From AWTP1-13 sp050248715 (GTDB lineage Bacteria > Pseudomonadota > Alphaproteobacteria > Rhizobiales > Hyphomicrobiaceae): 64,000 nt of DNA. A program made the translations under genes and the position numbers. Below are positions 18,830 through 27,795 of the stretch, one piece after another. Under the pieces are notes generated by a model. That model worked only from the letters and a program-made list of their open reading frames with translations. It was not told where the DNA came from and did no database searches. Location: contig JBFWRV010000024.1 of the NCBI GenBank assembly GCA_050248715.1, forward strand, positions 15,004 through 79,003, in the 5' to 3' direction. Each line of letters begins with the position of its first letter. The stretch's first letter is position 1.

Positions 18830-20740
18830 TCAGATCGTGATCTGGGTGCCGATCTCGACCACGCGGTCGGGCGGGATCTGGAAATACTCGCTGGCATCGG
18901 CGGCACTGCCCGCCAGCCAGATGAAGAGCAGCTCCTGCCAGCGGGGCATCTGCGAGCGCGAGGTTGGCCGCAGCACCCGGCGCGACAGGAAGAACGACGT
19001 GGCGCCGGGATCGATATTGAGGTCGCGTCGGCGGCACAGCGCCAAAGCCTTGGGGACGCTCGGCGTCTCCATGAAGCCGTAGGTGACGCTCACGCGCGTG
19101 AAGGTGTCGGACACGGGCTCGACCTCGATGCGGTCGCGGTTGGCCACATACGGCATGTCGGCCGTCTTGATGGACAGGATGATGTTGCGCTCGTGCAGGG
19201 CGTGATTGTGCTTGAGATTGTGCATCAGCGCGGAGGGAGCAGCGTCCGGAGTGCCGGTGAGGAAGATCGCAGTTCCGCTGACGCGGTGCGGAGGCTTGGC
19301 TTCGAGCTTGCGCACCAGCCACTCGAGGCCGGCATCGTGCTTGCGGGTGGCGGCTGCGAGAATTGCCGTCCCCTTCACCCAGGTCAACATGAGCAGGATG
19401 AGCCCCGCCGCGATCACAATCGGCAGCCAGGCGCCCTTGTGAATGTTGAGGCTGGTCGCGGCGACGAAGATCGCATCGATCGCGCCGAACGGGACCATGA
19501 GCGCCAGCGCGGACCAGAGCCGCCAGTTCCAGCATTTCCAGATCACGACGAAGCCGAGGATGGCCGACATCAGATTGGTGGTGGCGACGGAGAGCACGTA
19601 GGCATGTGCAAGATCCGAGGAGGAGCGAAACACGATGGTGAGAAAGAGGGTGCCGATCAGCAGCAGCCAGTTGACGCGGGGCATGTAGATCTGGCCGGCC
19701 AGCGTCTCACTCGTGTGGCGCACCTCCAGCCTCGGCAGGAGCCCGAGCTGGATTGCCTGGCGCGTGATCGAATAGGCGCCCGTGATCACCGCCTGGCTGG
19801 CGATGACGGTGGCGGCGGTGGCCATTCCGACCATCGGCAGGCGCAGCATCTCGGGATAGAGCAGGAAGAAGGGGTTCTCGATGGCGGTGGGCTGGGCCAG
19901 CAGCAGCGCGCCCTGGCCGAAGTAGTTCAGCACCAGCGCCGGCAGCACGAGGAACAGCCACGCCGCCTGGATCGGCTTGCGGCCAAAGTGGCCAAGATCG
20001 TTGTAGAGAGCCTCGGCGCCGGTGATGACAAGGAAGACGGCCGCCAGCGTCACGAGGCCGATCGTCTTGTGCTCGACGAGGAAGAGGATAGCGTGGGCCG
20101 GATTTATGGCCCGCAGCACCGCCGGATTGGCGACGATCTGCACGATGCCCGCGGCCGCGATGACGAGAAACCACAGCACCGTGATGGGACCAAACAGGGT
20201 AGAGACCTTGGCGGTGCCGCGCCATTGTACGGAAAAGAGCGCAATGAGGACGAGAATGGCCAGGGGCAGAACGAAGGGATCGAGGGCCGGGGTGACGACC
20301 TTCAGGCCTTCGACAGCCGACAGCACCGAAAGGGCCGGCGTGATCAGGGTCGAGCCGTAGAACATCGACGCGCCGATGATGCCGAGCACGAGCGCGAAGC
20401 GGGTGTTGCGCCCAAGCGCCGAGAACACAAGTGCGGTGAGCGACAGCGTTCCGCCCTCGCCATGATTGTCGGCGCGCAACAGGATGGCGATGTACTTGAG
20501 CGTGACGACGATGATCAACGTCCAGAAGATCAGGGAAAGGATGCCGTGCACGACGCCAGCGGTGAGCACGCCGTCGGGCCCGACGGCGGCGGCTACCGCC
20601 TCGCGCATGGCGTAGAGGGGACTGGTGCCGATGTCGCCATAGACGACGCCGACGGCGCCGAGCGTCAGCGGCCAGAAATGCTTGGCATGCGGATCAGGGT
20701 CATCGGCGGTGGACGGAACCGAAACAATCGCTTTGGCCAT
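18830..20740 (-). CDS. kup: Potassium uptake protein Kup
   Basis: A 636-residue integral membrane protein for low-affinity proton-coupled K+ uptake. The N-terminal signature LGAVGVVYGDIGTSPLYA is complete. About 12 transmembrane helices follow up to residue 450, including YIAILLRADNHGEGGTLSL and GAEALYNDLGHFG. A cytoplasmic C-terminal domain of about 180 residues ends in DRVVEIGTQITI. Length and motifs are normal for the family. It is transcribed alone, with a 232-base upstream region. Ion specificity is inferred from family membership. Confidence 0.96.
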   Translation of the reverse strand: MAKAIVSVPSTADDPDPHAKHFWPLTLGAVGVVYGDIGTSPLYAMREAVAAAVGPDGVLTAGVVHGILSLIFWTLIIVVTLKYIAILLRADNHGEGGTLSLTALVFSALGRNTRFALVLGIIGASMFYGSTLITPALSVLSAVEGLKVVTPALDPFVLPLAILVLIALFSVQWRGTAKVSTLFGPITVLWFLVIAAAGIVQIVANPAVLRAINPAHAILFLVEHKTIGLVTLAAVFLVITGAEALYNDLGHFGRKPIQAAWLFLVLPALVLNYFGQGALLLAQPTAIENPFFLLYPEMLRLPMVGMATAATVIASQAVITGAYSITRQAIQLGLLPRLEVRHTSETLAGQIYMPRVNWLLLIGTLFLTIVFRSSSDLAHAYVLSVATTNLMSAILGFVVIWKCWNWRLWSALALMVPFGAIDAIFVAATSLNIHKGAWLPIVIAAGLILLMLTWVKGTAILAAATRKHDAGLEWLVRKLEAKPPHRVSGTAIFLTGTPDAAPSALMHNLKHNHALHERNIILSIKTADMPYVANRDRIEVEPVSDTFTRVSVTYGFMETPSVPKALALCRRRDLNIDPGATSFFLSRRVLRPTSRSQMPRWQELLFIWLAGSAADASEYFQIPPDRVVEIGTQITI

Positions 20741-20919
20741 TGCTGCCCTCGGATCGGTCCGCTTCCGCTTGGCACCGACAGTATCGCGCCCTGCGAAGCA
20801 AACCCCGGATCGTCCGCCGAGGTCCTAGCACGTTTTGCCGCGGCCCGCGTCATATCAGTCGAACCTGGCGGGCACTGGCGAAGCGTTGGTGAGAAGCTTT
20901 GATGAATGGAGGGTGATAG

Positions 20920-20935
20920 GGCATGGCGCCATGCC
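20920..20935. promoter_or_regulatory. Perfect 16-base palindrome upstream of kup
   Basis: The sequence GGCATGGCGCCATGCC is a perfect inverted repeat in the region between the end of yidD and the kup start, about 180 bases ahead of kup. It could be a protein-binding site or part of the yidD terminator. Nothing in the sequence decides between these. Confidence 0.3.
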
Positions 20936-20972
20936 TGCCGAGGGATGACAAGGAGCGGGAACCGGCTCTTGT

Positions 20973-21317
20973 CTAAGGTCGGGGCGCGGCGAGATGGCGC
21001 GCACGCCAGCGCCCATAGCGCCAGGGGGCCAGCGGGTGGCGGTCGCGCGAGATGTCTGGGGCAGGGTCGAACCCGTGAGTGCCCCAGGGATGGCAGCGGC
21101 ACACGCGCGAGAGGGCGAGCCAGCCGCCGCGCCAGGCGCCGTTGCGGTCGATGGCATCGAGCGCGTACTCGGAACAGGTCGGCAGATGCCGGCACTCCCA
21201 GCCGATGAGCGGCTTCAGGGTCCAGCGATAGACATGCACGGGCGCCTTGGCGACCGCCTTGGCGAAGTCTGCGGCCGAGGACCCGCGGAGCGAGGTCATG
21301 GCTGGCATGCGCCTCAC
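20973..21317 (-). CDS. yidD: Membrane protein insertion efficiency factor YidD
   Basis: A short YidD protein that helps YidC-dependent insertion of inner-membrane proteins. Hallmarks are YRWTLKPLIGWECRHLPTCS and YALDAIDRNGAWRGGWLALS, followed by RVCRCHPWGTHGFDP, with the conserved cysteines. Translation probably begins at GTG 21317, whose bases overlap the stop of the IscU-like gene (GTGA); ATGs at 21308 and 21299 are alternatives. It is not next to rpmH-rnpA-yidC, where it is found in many bacteria; here it is coupled to an Fe-S scaffold gene. Confidence 0.93.
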   Translation of the reverse strand: MRRMPAMTSLRGSSAADFAKAVAKAPVHVYRWTLKPLIGWECRHLPTCSEYALDAIDRNGAWRGGWLALSRVCRCHPWGTHGFDPAPDISRDRHPLAPWRYGRWRARHLAAPRP

Positions 21318-21778
21318 GCTTGCGCCGCAGCGGGCTCGCCCTGATGCTTGGCCTCCGCCTTGGCCAGAGCCGCCTCGACCGCATCGAACACCAGCAGCGT
21401 CGAGGCATGGCGGGCCTTGTAGTCCTTGACGGGCTTGAGCACGGCGAGATCGCCCCAGCGCCCGTTGGGTGCCGGCCCTCCGGCCTTGAGCATGGCCCGC
21501 ATGGCGTTGCCGATCTCGCGCAGCTCCGCAGCACTGCTACCGACGATGTTGCGGGCCATCACGGAGGCCGCCGCCTGGCCCAGCAGACATGCCTTCACCG
21601 TCTGGCCGAAGGCGCTGACATGGTCGTTCTCGACCTTGAGATCGACCGTGACGGTGGAGCCGCACAGCTTGGAATGGGCCGTGGCCGTTGCGTCCGGGTC
21701 GACCAGCCGCTCGCCGCTCGCGATGTTGGCGGCGAGCTCCAGGATTTTCTGGTTGTAGATCTCGCTCAGCTGCGTCAT
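21314..21778 (-). CDS. IscU/NifU-like iron-sulfur cluster scaffold protein
   Basis: A 154-residue homolog of the IscU/SufU scaffold fold. The N-terminal helix LSEIYNQKILELAANI is typical, followed by HSKLCGSTVTVDL and VKACLLGQAAASVMA with two conserved cysteines. The third ligand cysteine of IscU is not seen: the corresponding C-terminal region reads DYKARHASTLLVFDAVEAAL. Cluster assembly may therefore differ, or the protein may have another role. It is translationally coupled to yidD. No isc or suf genes are nearby. Confidence 0.85.
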   Translation of the reverse strand: MTQLSEIYNQKILELAANIASGERLVDPDATATAHSKLCGSTVTVDLKVENDHVSAFGQTVKACLLGQAAASVMARNIVGSSAAELREIGNAMRAMLKAGGPAPNGRWGDLAVLKPVKDYKARHASTLLVFDAVEAALAKAEAKHQGEPAAAQA

Positions 21779-22048
21779 TCGATTACGCGAAGCCTCGTGC
21801 CGTATCTGCCCACCCTACTCCCGGCCAATGCTCCTGCCCGTCCTTAGCCGCGGCATCGGCCAAGTTCGCGCCCGACGCCATCATGGCGCAGGTTTCCTTG
21901 CCCGGCCCTTGCCGGCATACTATATCCGGCGATCATACCGTGGCATGGCCCAAACCTTCAAACCGCGCGAGCCCTTGCCTCGCAAGGCATATCGCGTCTG
22001 CCACCGAAGATTTCAACGCCCAACAACCCGCGAGCCGACTGCACAGCC

Positions 22049-22681
22049 ATGAATGACATCGCAACGAGGAAGGGCGCCATCTCCTTGAAGCCGCCATCCG
22101 CGCGCCGACGGCCGTCGCAGGCCGAGGTGGAGGATGCGGTGCGCACCTTGATCGCCTGGACCGGCGACGACCCGGCCCGCGAGGGCTTGCGGGACACGCC
22201 GCGCCGGGTTGCAGCGGCATTCGAGGAGTACTATGCGGGCTACCGCCTCGACCCCAACGAGGTGCTGTCCAGGACCTTCGACGAGGCATCCGGCTACGAC
22301 GACCTCGTCATGCTCCGCGACATCCGCGTGGAGAGCCATTGCGAGCACCACATGACGCCCATTCTCGGCGTGGCGCACGTGGCCTATCTGCCGCACGGCC
22401 GCATCGTCGGCATCTCCAAGATCGCGCGCGTGGTGGAGATCTTCACCAAGCGGTTGCAGACGCAAGAGGCCATGACGGCGCAGATCGCCGATGCCATCGA
22501 GGCTGCTCTCGCCCCCCGTGGGGTGGCCGTGCTGATCGAGGCGGAGCATCAGTGCATGTCGATGCGCGGCGTGCGCCAGCCTGACGTCAAGACCATAACG
22601 ACGCGGTTCACCGGTGCGCTCGAGTCGGAGGCAAGCTACCGCGACCGCTTCCTGCAGATGGTGCATGGGGCGCGCGGCTAG
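22049..22681 (+). CDS. folE: GTP cyclohydrolase I, FolE
   Basis: A 210-residue enzyme that converts GTP to dihydroneopterin triphosphate, the first step of folate synthesis. Zinc and catalytic motifs are present: VESHCEHHMTPILGVAHVAY (about residues 94-113) and EAEHQCMSMRGVRQPD (about 168-183), with the final Cys and His ligands. The N-terminal GDDPAREGLRDTPRRVA is the family signature. ATG 22049 starts an Arg-rich extension of about 25 residues before the conserved fold. It is divergent from the IscU-like gene and precedes hisI; gene pairs of folE with hisI are common in this group. Confidence 0.97.
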   Translation: MNDIATRKGAISLKPPSARRRPSQAEVEDAVRTLIAWTGDDPAREGLRDTPRRVAAAFEEYYAGYRLDPNEVLSRTFDEASGYDDLVMLRDIRVESHCEHHMTPILGVAHVAYLPHGRIVGISKIARVVEIFTKRLQTQEAMTAQIADAIEAALAPRGVAVLIEAEHQCMSMRGVRQPDVKTITTRFTGALESEASYRDRFLQMVHGARG

Positions 22682-22724
22682 AGCATTTTCCGCCTGCTCC
22701 GATCCCGATCGACGATATGATCCC

Positions 22725-22843
22725 TGTCATCCCGGCCGAGGGCGACAGCCCGAGAGCCGGGACCCTGGTCACCGATCTCCGAGCGGACGGGCTTGACCCC
22801 TGGGTCCCGGTCATTTCGCTGACGCAAAATTCCCGGATGACAG
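22725..22843. repeat. Long palindromic intergenic repeat (about 119 bases), copy 1
   Basis: The element begins TGTCATCCCGG and ends TTCCCGGATGACA, so its ends are inverted repeats. Internal blocks AGGGCGACAGCCCGAGAGCC and CTGGGTCCCGGTCATTTCGC are shared with the copy at 36901. It fills most of the folE-hisI gap and its spurious reading frame runs into hisI. Confidence 0.75.
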
Positions 22844-22872
22844 TCCTAACCACCGCACCTGCGGAGTGCCCC

Positions 22873-23298
22873 ATGTCTCCCCCAGCCGCACCCATGTTTG
22901 CTGCTCGCGGATCGACTGCGGAGATCGAGACAAGCCTCGCGTTCCAGCCGAAGTTCGATGCCAATGGGCTGATTGCCGCCATCGTCACGGACGCGGTATC
23001 GGGCGACGTGCTGATGTTCGCGTGGATGAATGCGGAGGCTCTCGCACTGACGCTGGAGACGCGCCTCGGCCACTTCTGGAGCCGCTCGCGCGGCAAGCTC
23101 TGGAAGAAGGGCGAGGAGAGCGGCAACCTGCTGCGCGTGAGCGAGCTGCGCACTGATTGCGACCAGGACGCCCTGTGGCTGAAGGTGGTAGTGGAGGGGA
23201 CCGGCCTTGCCTGTCATACAGGCGCGGCCTCTTGTTTCTACCGGTCGGTGCCACTCGGCCTGCCGCCCTCGCCGGCACTGGCTCTCGAGCGCGCTTAA
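22873..23298 (+). CDS. hisI: Phosphoribosyl-AMP cyclohydrolase, HisI
   Basis: A 141-residue enzyme of histidine biosynthesis that opens the purine ring of phosphoribosyl-AMP. Motifs are VLMFAWMNAEALALTLE, HFWSRSRGKLWKKGEESGN, the metal-binding DCDQDALWLKV and the C-terminal CHTGAASCFYR. It is the stand-alone type without the HisE pyrophosphohydrolase domain. ATG 22873 lies just after the repeat element; the frame stays open upstream, but that part is repeat sequence, not protein. The other histidine genes are elsewhere. Confidence 0.95.
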   Translation: MSPPAAPMFAARGSTAEIETSLAFQPKFDANGLIAAIVTDAVSGDVLMFAWMNAEALALTLETRLGHFWSRSRGKLWKKGEESGNLLRVSELRTDCDQDALWLKVVVEGTGLACHTGAASCFYRSVPLGLPPSPALALERA

Positions 23299-23512
23299 GG
23301 TTTCTGCAACTCTCTCCTGTCGCCCGACCGCAGGGCCGCGCCATACTGCAGCGCACGAGCACGCGGCACGCCCTTAAGGCCGCCGTTAATCCTTCCGTAG
23401 GGCACATTTAATCCCTCGCCGCTAAAGTCGACGGGAAAGCTGCGGAAGGGTGGCCGGACCTTGCGCGCGCCTACGGCACAAGGCTCGAGCTATGCGTGAC
23501 GGGGGCCCAGCA

Positions 23513-24478
23513 ATGGGTGAGTGCAGAATTGGATTGGCGCTCGGAGGCGGATCCGCCCGGGGATGGGCGCACATCGGCGTGCTGCGGGCGCTCAACGCCG
23601 CCGGAATCTACCCCGACATCGTCGCCGGCACCTCGATCGGCGCCGTGGTGGGCGGGTGCTACGTGGCCGGGGAGCTCGGCGCGCTCGAAGGATTTGCGCG
23701 CGGCCTGACCCGGCGCAAGGTGCTGGGCTTCCTCGACTTCAATTTCTCCGGCTCCGGCCTGATCAACGGCCGGCGCCTGTGCGACACCCTCGACGACAGG
23801 CTCAAAGGGATCACGATCGAGGACATGTCGAAGCGTTTCGTGGCCGTTGCGACGGAGATCGGTACGGGCCATGAGATCTGGCTCTCGCGCGGCCGGCTCG
23901 TCGATGCCATGCGAGCCTCGTACGCGCTGCCCGGCATATTCAGGCCCGTCGCCATCAACGGGCGCTGGCTGTTCGACGGCGCACTCGTCAATCCGATCCC
24001 CGTGTCGGTGTGCCGGGCGCTTGGCGCGCGCTACGTGATCGCGGTGAGCCTGGCCGCCGACTCCTATCGCGGCACCGTGGTTCCGCACATGGAAGCCGTG
24101 GAGGAGCCGCCGCCCGATACCCCCGCGACGGAGGCCGAGACAGGCCTCATCGCCCGCAACGGCCGGGCCGTAAAAAAGCTGCTGCAGCGCCAGATCTTCG
24201 GGCGTGACAGCGGACCCGACAACGGCCCCGGCATCTCGCGCGTGATGATGGAAGCCTTCAATATCGTACAGGACCGCATCGCCCGGTCGCGGCTCGCCGG
24301 CGATCCCCCCGACGTGATCATTCAGCCGCGCATGCCGGCCTTCGGCCTGTTCGACTTCCACCGCGCCGAAGCGCTGATCGAGTGCGGCGCCGCCGCGACC
24401 AAGCGCGAGATCGAGGATATCAAGTTCGAGATCGCGGCACGCCGGGGTGATGCTGCGGTTGTGGCGGGCATGGCGTAG
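23513..24478 (+). CDS. Patatin-like phospholipase (RssA/NTE family)
   Basis: A 321-residue serine hydrolase. The glycine-rich oxyanion loop ALGGGSARGWAHIGVL starts at residue 8, GTSIGAVVGG carries the nucleophile Ser (about residue 41), and WLFDGALVNPIP holds the dyad Asp. The length and the position of the dyad match the RssA-type bacterial branch. It probably deacylates membrane lipids or lysophospholipids at the inner membrane; no signal peptide is present. ATG 23513 is preferred because GGGGG lies upstream and the conserved loop begins 6 codons later. An ATG at 23492 is also possible. Confidence 0.9.
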   Translation: MGECRIGLALGGGSARGWAHIGVLRALNAAGIYPDIVAGTSIGAVVGGCYVAGELGALEGFARGLTRRKVLGFLDFNFSGSGLINGRRLCDTLDDRLKGITIEDMSKRFVAVATEIGTGHEIWLSRGRLVDAMRASYALPGIFRPVAINGRWLFDGALVNPIPVSVCRALGARYVIAVSLAADSYRGTVVPHMEAVEEPPPDTPATEAETGLIARNGRAVKKLLQRQIFGRDSGPDNGPGISRVMMEAFNIVQDRIARSRLAGDPPDVIIQPRMPAFGLFDFHRAEALIECGAAATKREIEDIKFEIAARRGDAAVVAGMA

Positions 24479-24545
24479 GCTGCAAGAGCCAAGCGCATTG
24501 CACCGATTTACGCGGCCCCCGCGGCCTCGCCTTTTTGCGCCCTAC
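24474..24545. repeat. Convergent-gene repeat, second copy
   Basis: The left arm overlaps the patatin stop (GTAGGCTGCAAGAGCCAAGC, then GCATTGCACC), and the right arm GCCTCGCCTTTTTGCGCCCT ends just before the CBS protein stop. The arms resemble those at 7256-7376. The run of T residues in the right arm and its position between facing genes support a terminator role. Confidence 0.65.
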
Positions 24546-24549
24546 CGGC

Positions 24550-24981
24550 TCAGCTGTGCGTGATGTAATCGCGCATGGCGGTGGCTTCCATCTCCACCTC
24601 GGCCACATGGTGCTTGACCACGTCCCCGATCGAGACGATGCCGACAAGCGCTCCATCGGTGATGACGGGCAGGTGGCGGAACCGGCGCGCCGTCATCATC
24701 GCCATAAGCTCATCGAGCGTGTCGGCCTCCTGGCAGGTGTCGACTTGCCGGGTCATCATCTCCGATACGGGCCGCACCAGGCATTCGGCGCCCTCGGTTG
24801 CGAGCGCGCGGATGATGTCGCGCTCCGAGACGATGCCGGCTACCTCGCCCCGTGACCCGACAACGACCACGGCGCCGATTCGCTTGGTCGAAAGTCTCTG
24901 GGCTGCCTCCAGCAGAGACGCGGTGGGGCTCACGGTGCTCACCGCCCTGCCCTTCTGCTTCAGTATTGCAGCTACGTTCAT
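24550..24981 (-). CDS. CBS-domain pair protein
   Basis: A 143-residue protein made of two CBS domains. The first runs from VSPTASLLEAAQRLSTKRIG to IVSERDIIRALA, the second from EADTLDELMAMMTARRFRHL to IVSIGDVVKHHV. Such Bateman modules bind adenine nucleotides and sense energy state. With no catalytic partner attached it probably acts as a regulator or binds ligand alone. GGGAGGAAAG precedes ATG 24981. It is transcribed in the same direction as the rhomboid gene upstream, with a 168-base gap. Confidence 0.92.
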   Translation of the reverse strand: MNVAAILKQKGRAVSTVSPTASLLEAAQRLSTKRIGAVVVVGSRGEVAGIVSERDIIRALATEGAECLVRPVSEMMTRQVDTCQEADTLDELMAMMTARRFRHLPVITDGALVGIVSIGDVVKHHVAEVEMEATAMRDYITHS

Positions 24982-25149
24982 GCGCTCTTTCCTCCCATCC
25001 GCGACAACCGCGAACGGGCCGCAGCACCGAATGCGCGCATCTCGTCTCGGCCGCGCCTGTCGTGCTGTACGCCGTCGGCCGGCTGTCACATGCCTGGCCC
25101 TCCGCCTGGACGGCGATAGTTAGTGACTTTCGCCGAACGCGCAAGGCAC

Positions 25150-25899
25150 CTATTCCGCGCCTGCAGCATCATCTCTAACAAGGCCTTGCGGCTTGGCGAG
25201 GGGCGGCGGCGGACGGTCGAAGAAGCCATAAAGCAGGAACCCGGCATAGAAGCCGCCCAGATGCGCCTCCCAAGCCACCCCGGCCGCCTCGATGAAGGCG
25301 CCCGCACCTTGGGCCAGCAGCACGTTGAGCGCCGTCCAGCCGATGATGACGACGAGCATGCGCCGGTCCTGCAGCGCCTCGGCGAGCGTCATCAGAGGGA
25401 TGCGGCGTATGCTTTCAATGGTATCGGGCCCGCGCAACGCGGCGCCGCGGAGGACGAAGCGCAGCGCCGCACCCATCAGGCCGGAGATGGCCCCCGACGC
25501 CCCCACCACCACGACCCGCTCTGTCCCGTTGACGGCGAGATAGACCAGGGCGCCGGCGATGCCGCAGATGAGGAAGAAGACGAGAAATCTCAGCGCGTCC
25601 GTGCGGCGCGCGATGGGGGTTCCGAACGCCAGCAGCCAGGCCGAGTTGATGCCCAGATGAGCCAGGTTCCCATGCACGAACTGGTGTGTGACGAAGGAGG
25701 TGTAGGTGGTCACATGCCCGCCCGGCAGATCGCCCGCCAAGGCGCCCATGCGCGCGGGAATGAACGCCAGCGCCAGCATGAGCCACTCGCCCTCCTCGGT
25801 CGGCAGCACGACCCACAGCAGCAGGTGCACGGCAGAGAAGATCACCAGCAGCGCCAGCACGATGCCCGGCACGTTGAAGATCGGTTGGCGTTGGCTCAA
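25150..25899 (-). CDS. Rhomboid family intramembrane serine protease
   Basis: A six-helix membrane protease of about 249 residues. The conserved TSFVTHQFVHGNLAHLGINS block is in the second membrane region. The catalytic Ser is in VVVGASGAISGLMGAAL, and the catalytic His in WEAHLGGFYAGFLLYG of the last helix. The N-terminal RQPIFNVPGIVLAL is typical of the alphaproteobacterial form. The start is uncertain. TTG 25899 (used here) puts the conserved block at once; GTG 25947 with GAGG upstream and a TTG at 26064 are alternatives. Substrates are unknown. Confidence 0.9.
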   Translation of the reverse strand: MSQRQPIFNVPGIVLALLVIFSAVHLLLWVVLPTEEGEWLMLALAFIPARMGALAGDLPGGHVTTYTSFVTHQFVHGNLAHLGINSAWLLAFGTPIARRTDALRFLVFFLICGIAGALVYLAVNGTERVVVVGASGAISGLMGAALRFVLRGAALRGPDTIESIRRIPLMTLAEALQDRRMLVVIIGWTALNVLLAQGAGAFIEAAGVAWEAHLGGFYAGFLLYGFFDRPPPPLAKPQGLVRDDAAGAE

Positions 25900-26138
25900 G
25901 GGAGACGCACTCCAGCGAGGCTGAAAGAGTGCCGCAGCGGCTAACACGCCGGCCTCGCGGCTGACAACCCTAACGCCAACTCGCAGACCCGGCGATCCAG
26001 GCTCCACCCATGCGCCATCCGCCCATGGCACGGATGCTGCTGCCCAGCCCCTGACGAAGGCCAACTACCGTTTCATTTCGGCACGCCCGGGCGGGCCGGG
26101 GGGATTTGACGGGCGAGCGAGCGCATCAGGGTGGACGC

Positions 26139-26780
26139 ATGGGCATGAAGCAGAATTCCCCCCAGGCACTGTACAGCTACTGGAACCAGGTGCGGGCAGG
26201 CCGTCAGGCACCCCAGCGCCTGGAGATCGAGCCGTCGCAGATTGCGGGGATCCTGTCCGAGACCTTCATGCTCGAACGCATCGATGCCGCAACGTATCAG
26301 TTCCGGTTGGCGGGGACCCGGCTCTGCGAGCAGTTCGGCCGGGAGCTGCGCGGCACGAACTTCCTCGACGGCTGGGATGCGGATGGTCGCCGCACCTTGC
26401 AGGGGCTCCTTGTGGCGGTGTGCGACCAGGCCGCAGGCCTTTCCCTCACGCTCGAGGGCGCCACCGACGACCGCCGGCGGGTGGAGTTCGAGGCCATGCT
26501 GCTGCCGCTGACCCATGGCGGCACCAAGATCAGCCGGATCATCGGCGCCATGAGCGCCACGATGACGCCGTACTGGCTCGGCAGCGATCCCCTGCGCAGC
26601 CGCCGCATCGAGCGCCACCAGCTCATCTGGCCGGACGGCCGGCCGCATGCGCTGATCTCGCGCGCGAGCGGGCAGACACCCTTCGCCGCGGCAGTGCCGG
26701 CCCGCAGCAACACCTCCGACCGGCGCCAGTTTCGCGTGGTCGAGGGCGGGCGTCCCACAGGCAAGCCGGACAAGCGCTGA
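26139..26780 (+). CDS. PAS-domain protein (PAS_5 family)
   Basis: A 213-residue protein. The N-terminal SPQALYSYWNQVRAGRQAPQ and the segments FMLERIDAATYQFRLAGTRL and CEQFGRELRGTNFLDGW match the alphaproteobacterial PAS_5 family (PF07310). These are free-standing sensor-like domains with no output domain. The last 60 residues are Arg/Ser-rich and probably disordered. AGGGTGG lies close upstream of ATG 26139. The family is often found in surface or developmental regulation, but no role can be assigned here. It is divergent from the rhomboid gene. Confidence 0.82.
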   Translation: MGMKQNSPQALYSYWNQVRAGRQAPQRLEIEPSQIAGILSETFMLERIDAATYQFRLAGTRLCEQFGRELRGTNFLDGWDADGRRTLQGLLVAVCDQAAGLSLTLEGATDDRRRVEFEAMLLPLTHGGTKISRIIGAMSATMTPYWLGSDPLRSRRIERHQLIWPDGRPHALISRASGQTPFAAAVPARSNTSDRRQFRVVEGGRPTGKPDKR

Positions 26781-27002
26781 CTGCCAAACCCGCGGTCAAG
26801 GTGAACGGCGGCGGCAGGTTCTGGTGACCGCGGCCGGGCACGGCGCGGGAGAGACGCGCCCGGCGTCCCACCGTGAGACATCAATTAGCGCTTCCTTAAG
26901 CCACGGCCCGCATAGTGGCCTAGACCGCTCGTTAACGCGGTGCGTGCTCCCTGGAACTTTCGCATGCAACCGCTACGGCGAACGGACACCCGCACGAACA
27001 CG

Positions 27003-27629
27003 ATGCTCGTCAAAGAGATGACATTCGCTCGCCGCTCGCAAGGCGTCCTCTCCCGGATCGTACCAGATCGCCGGCGCCACAAGCGCATCGCGGTGACCCT
27101 GCTCGGGCGCTTCATGCGGGCCAACAAGGAGGAGCACCCCTGCAAGCTGATCGACATTTCCGCCGGCGGCGCGGCCATCGCCTGCTCGACGACGGTCGCG
27201 GTCGGTGAGCGGGTCGTTGCCTATTTCGACCACATCGGCGGCATCGAGGGCGAAGTGGTGCGCGAGTTCGAGGGCGGCTTCGCTTTCAAGATCAGCGCTA
27301 CCCAATACAAGCGCGAGAAGCTTGCGGCGCAACTGACGTGGCTTGCCAACCGCGCCGAACTTGCCGCGGAGGGGCGGCGGCACGAGCGCATCACGCCCAC
27401 CAACGGGGAGGCTGTGCTGCAGCTGGCGGAAGGCATCGTGCTCACCTGCCGTGTGCTCGACGTCTCCATCTCCGGCGCCTCGATCGCCACGCCGGCCCGG
27501 CCCGAGATCGGAACCGAGGTCATGCTCGGCAAGCTGCGCGGACGTGTCGTGCGGCACCATTCTCAGGGGTTCGGCGTTCAATTCATCGACATCCAGAATC
27601 CGACGGCGCTGCGGCGTTCCTTCGGCTGA
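27003..27629 (+). CDS. Tandem PilZ-domain protein
   Basis: A 208-residue protein with two PilZ folds, which bind cyclic di-GMP. The first has RRRHKRIAV and LIDISAGGAAIACS (R-x-x-x-R and D-x-S-x-x-G motifs). The second has GRRHERITPTNGEAV and VLDVSISGASIATP, where the second motif is slightly altered (DVSISG). A hydrophobic stretch is absent, so it is soluble. It could change motility, adhesion or exopolysaccharide output in response to the second messenger; the partner is not encoded nearby. ATG 27003 is used; ATG 27018 and an upstream GTG are alternatives. Confidence 0.85.
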   Translation: MLVKEMTFARRSQGVLSRIVPDRRRHKRIAVTLLGRFMRANKEEHPCKLIDISAGGAAIACSTTVAVGERVVAYFDHIGGIEGEVVREFEGGFAFKISATQYKREKLAAQLTWLANRAELAAEGRRHERITPTNGEAVLQLAEGIVLTCRVLDVSISGASIATPARPEIGTEVMLGKLRGRVVRHHSQGFGVQFIDIQNPTALRRSFG

Positions 27630-27795
27630 CGGGTCCCGCAGGGCTCAAAGTGAGAACATGATGAAGGATCGGTGATCGAGCAGCCGGCAAATCGAGACAA
27701 GTATCGAGAAAACTTGGCTCGAAGTGAGGGCTGGCCGCTCAGCAAATCGCAGAACGGCTGCAGTACATTGGCGGCGTTGGGTTGAGGGTCGGGGC

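Noticed and set aside
18809..20902. A plus-strand frame of 697 codons opposite kup
   Set aside because: Composition is charged and Gly/His/Asp/Glu-rich without domain features, while the minus strand encodes the full Kup signature.
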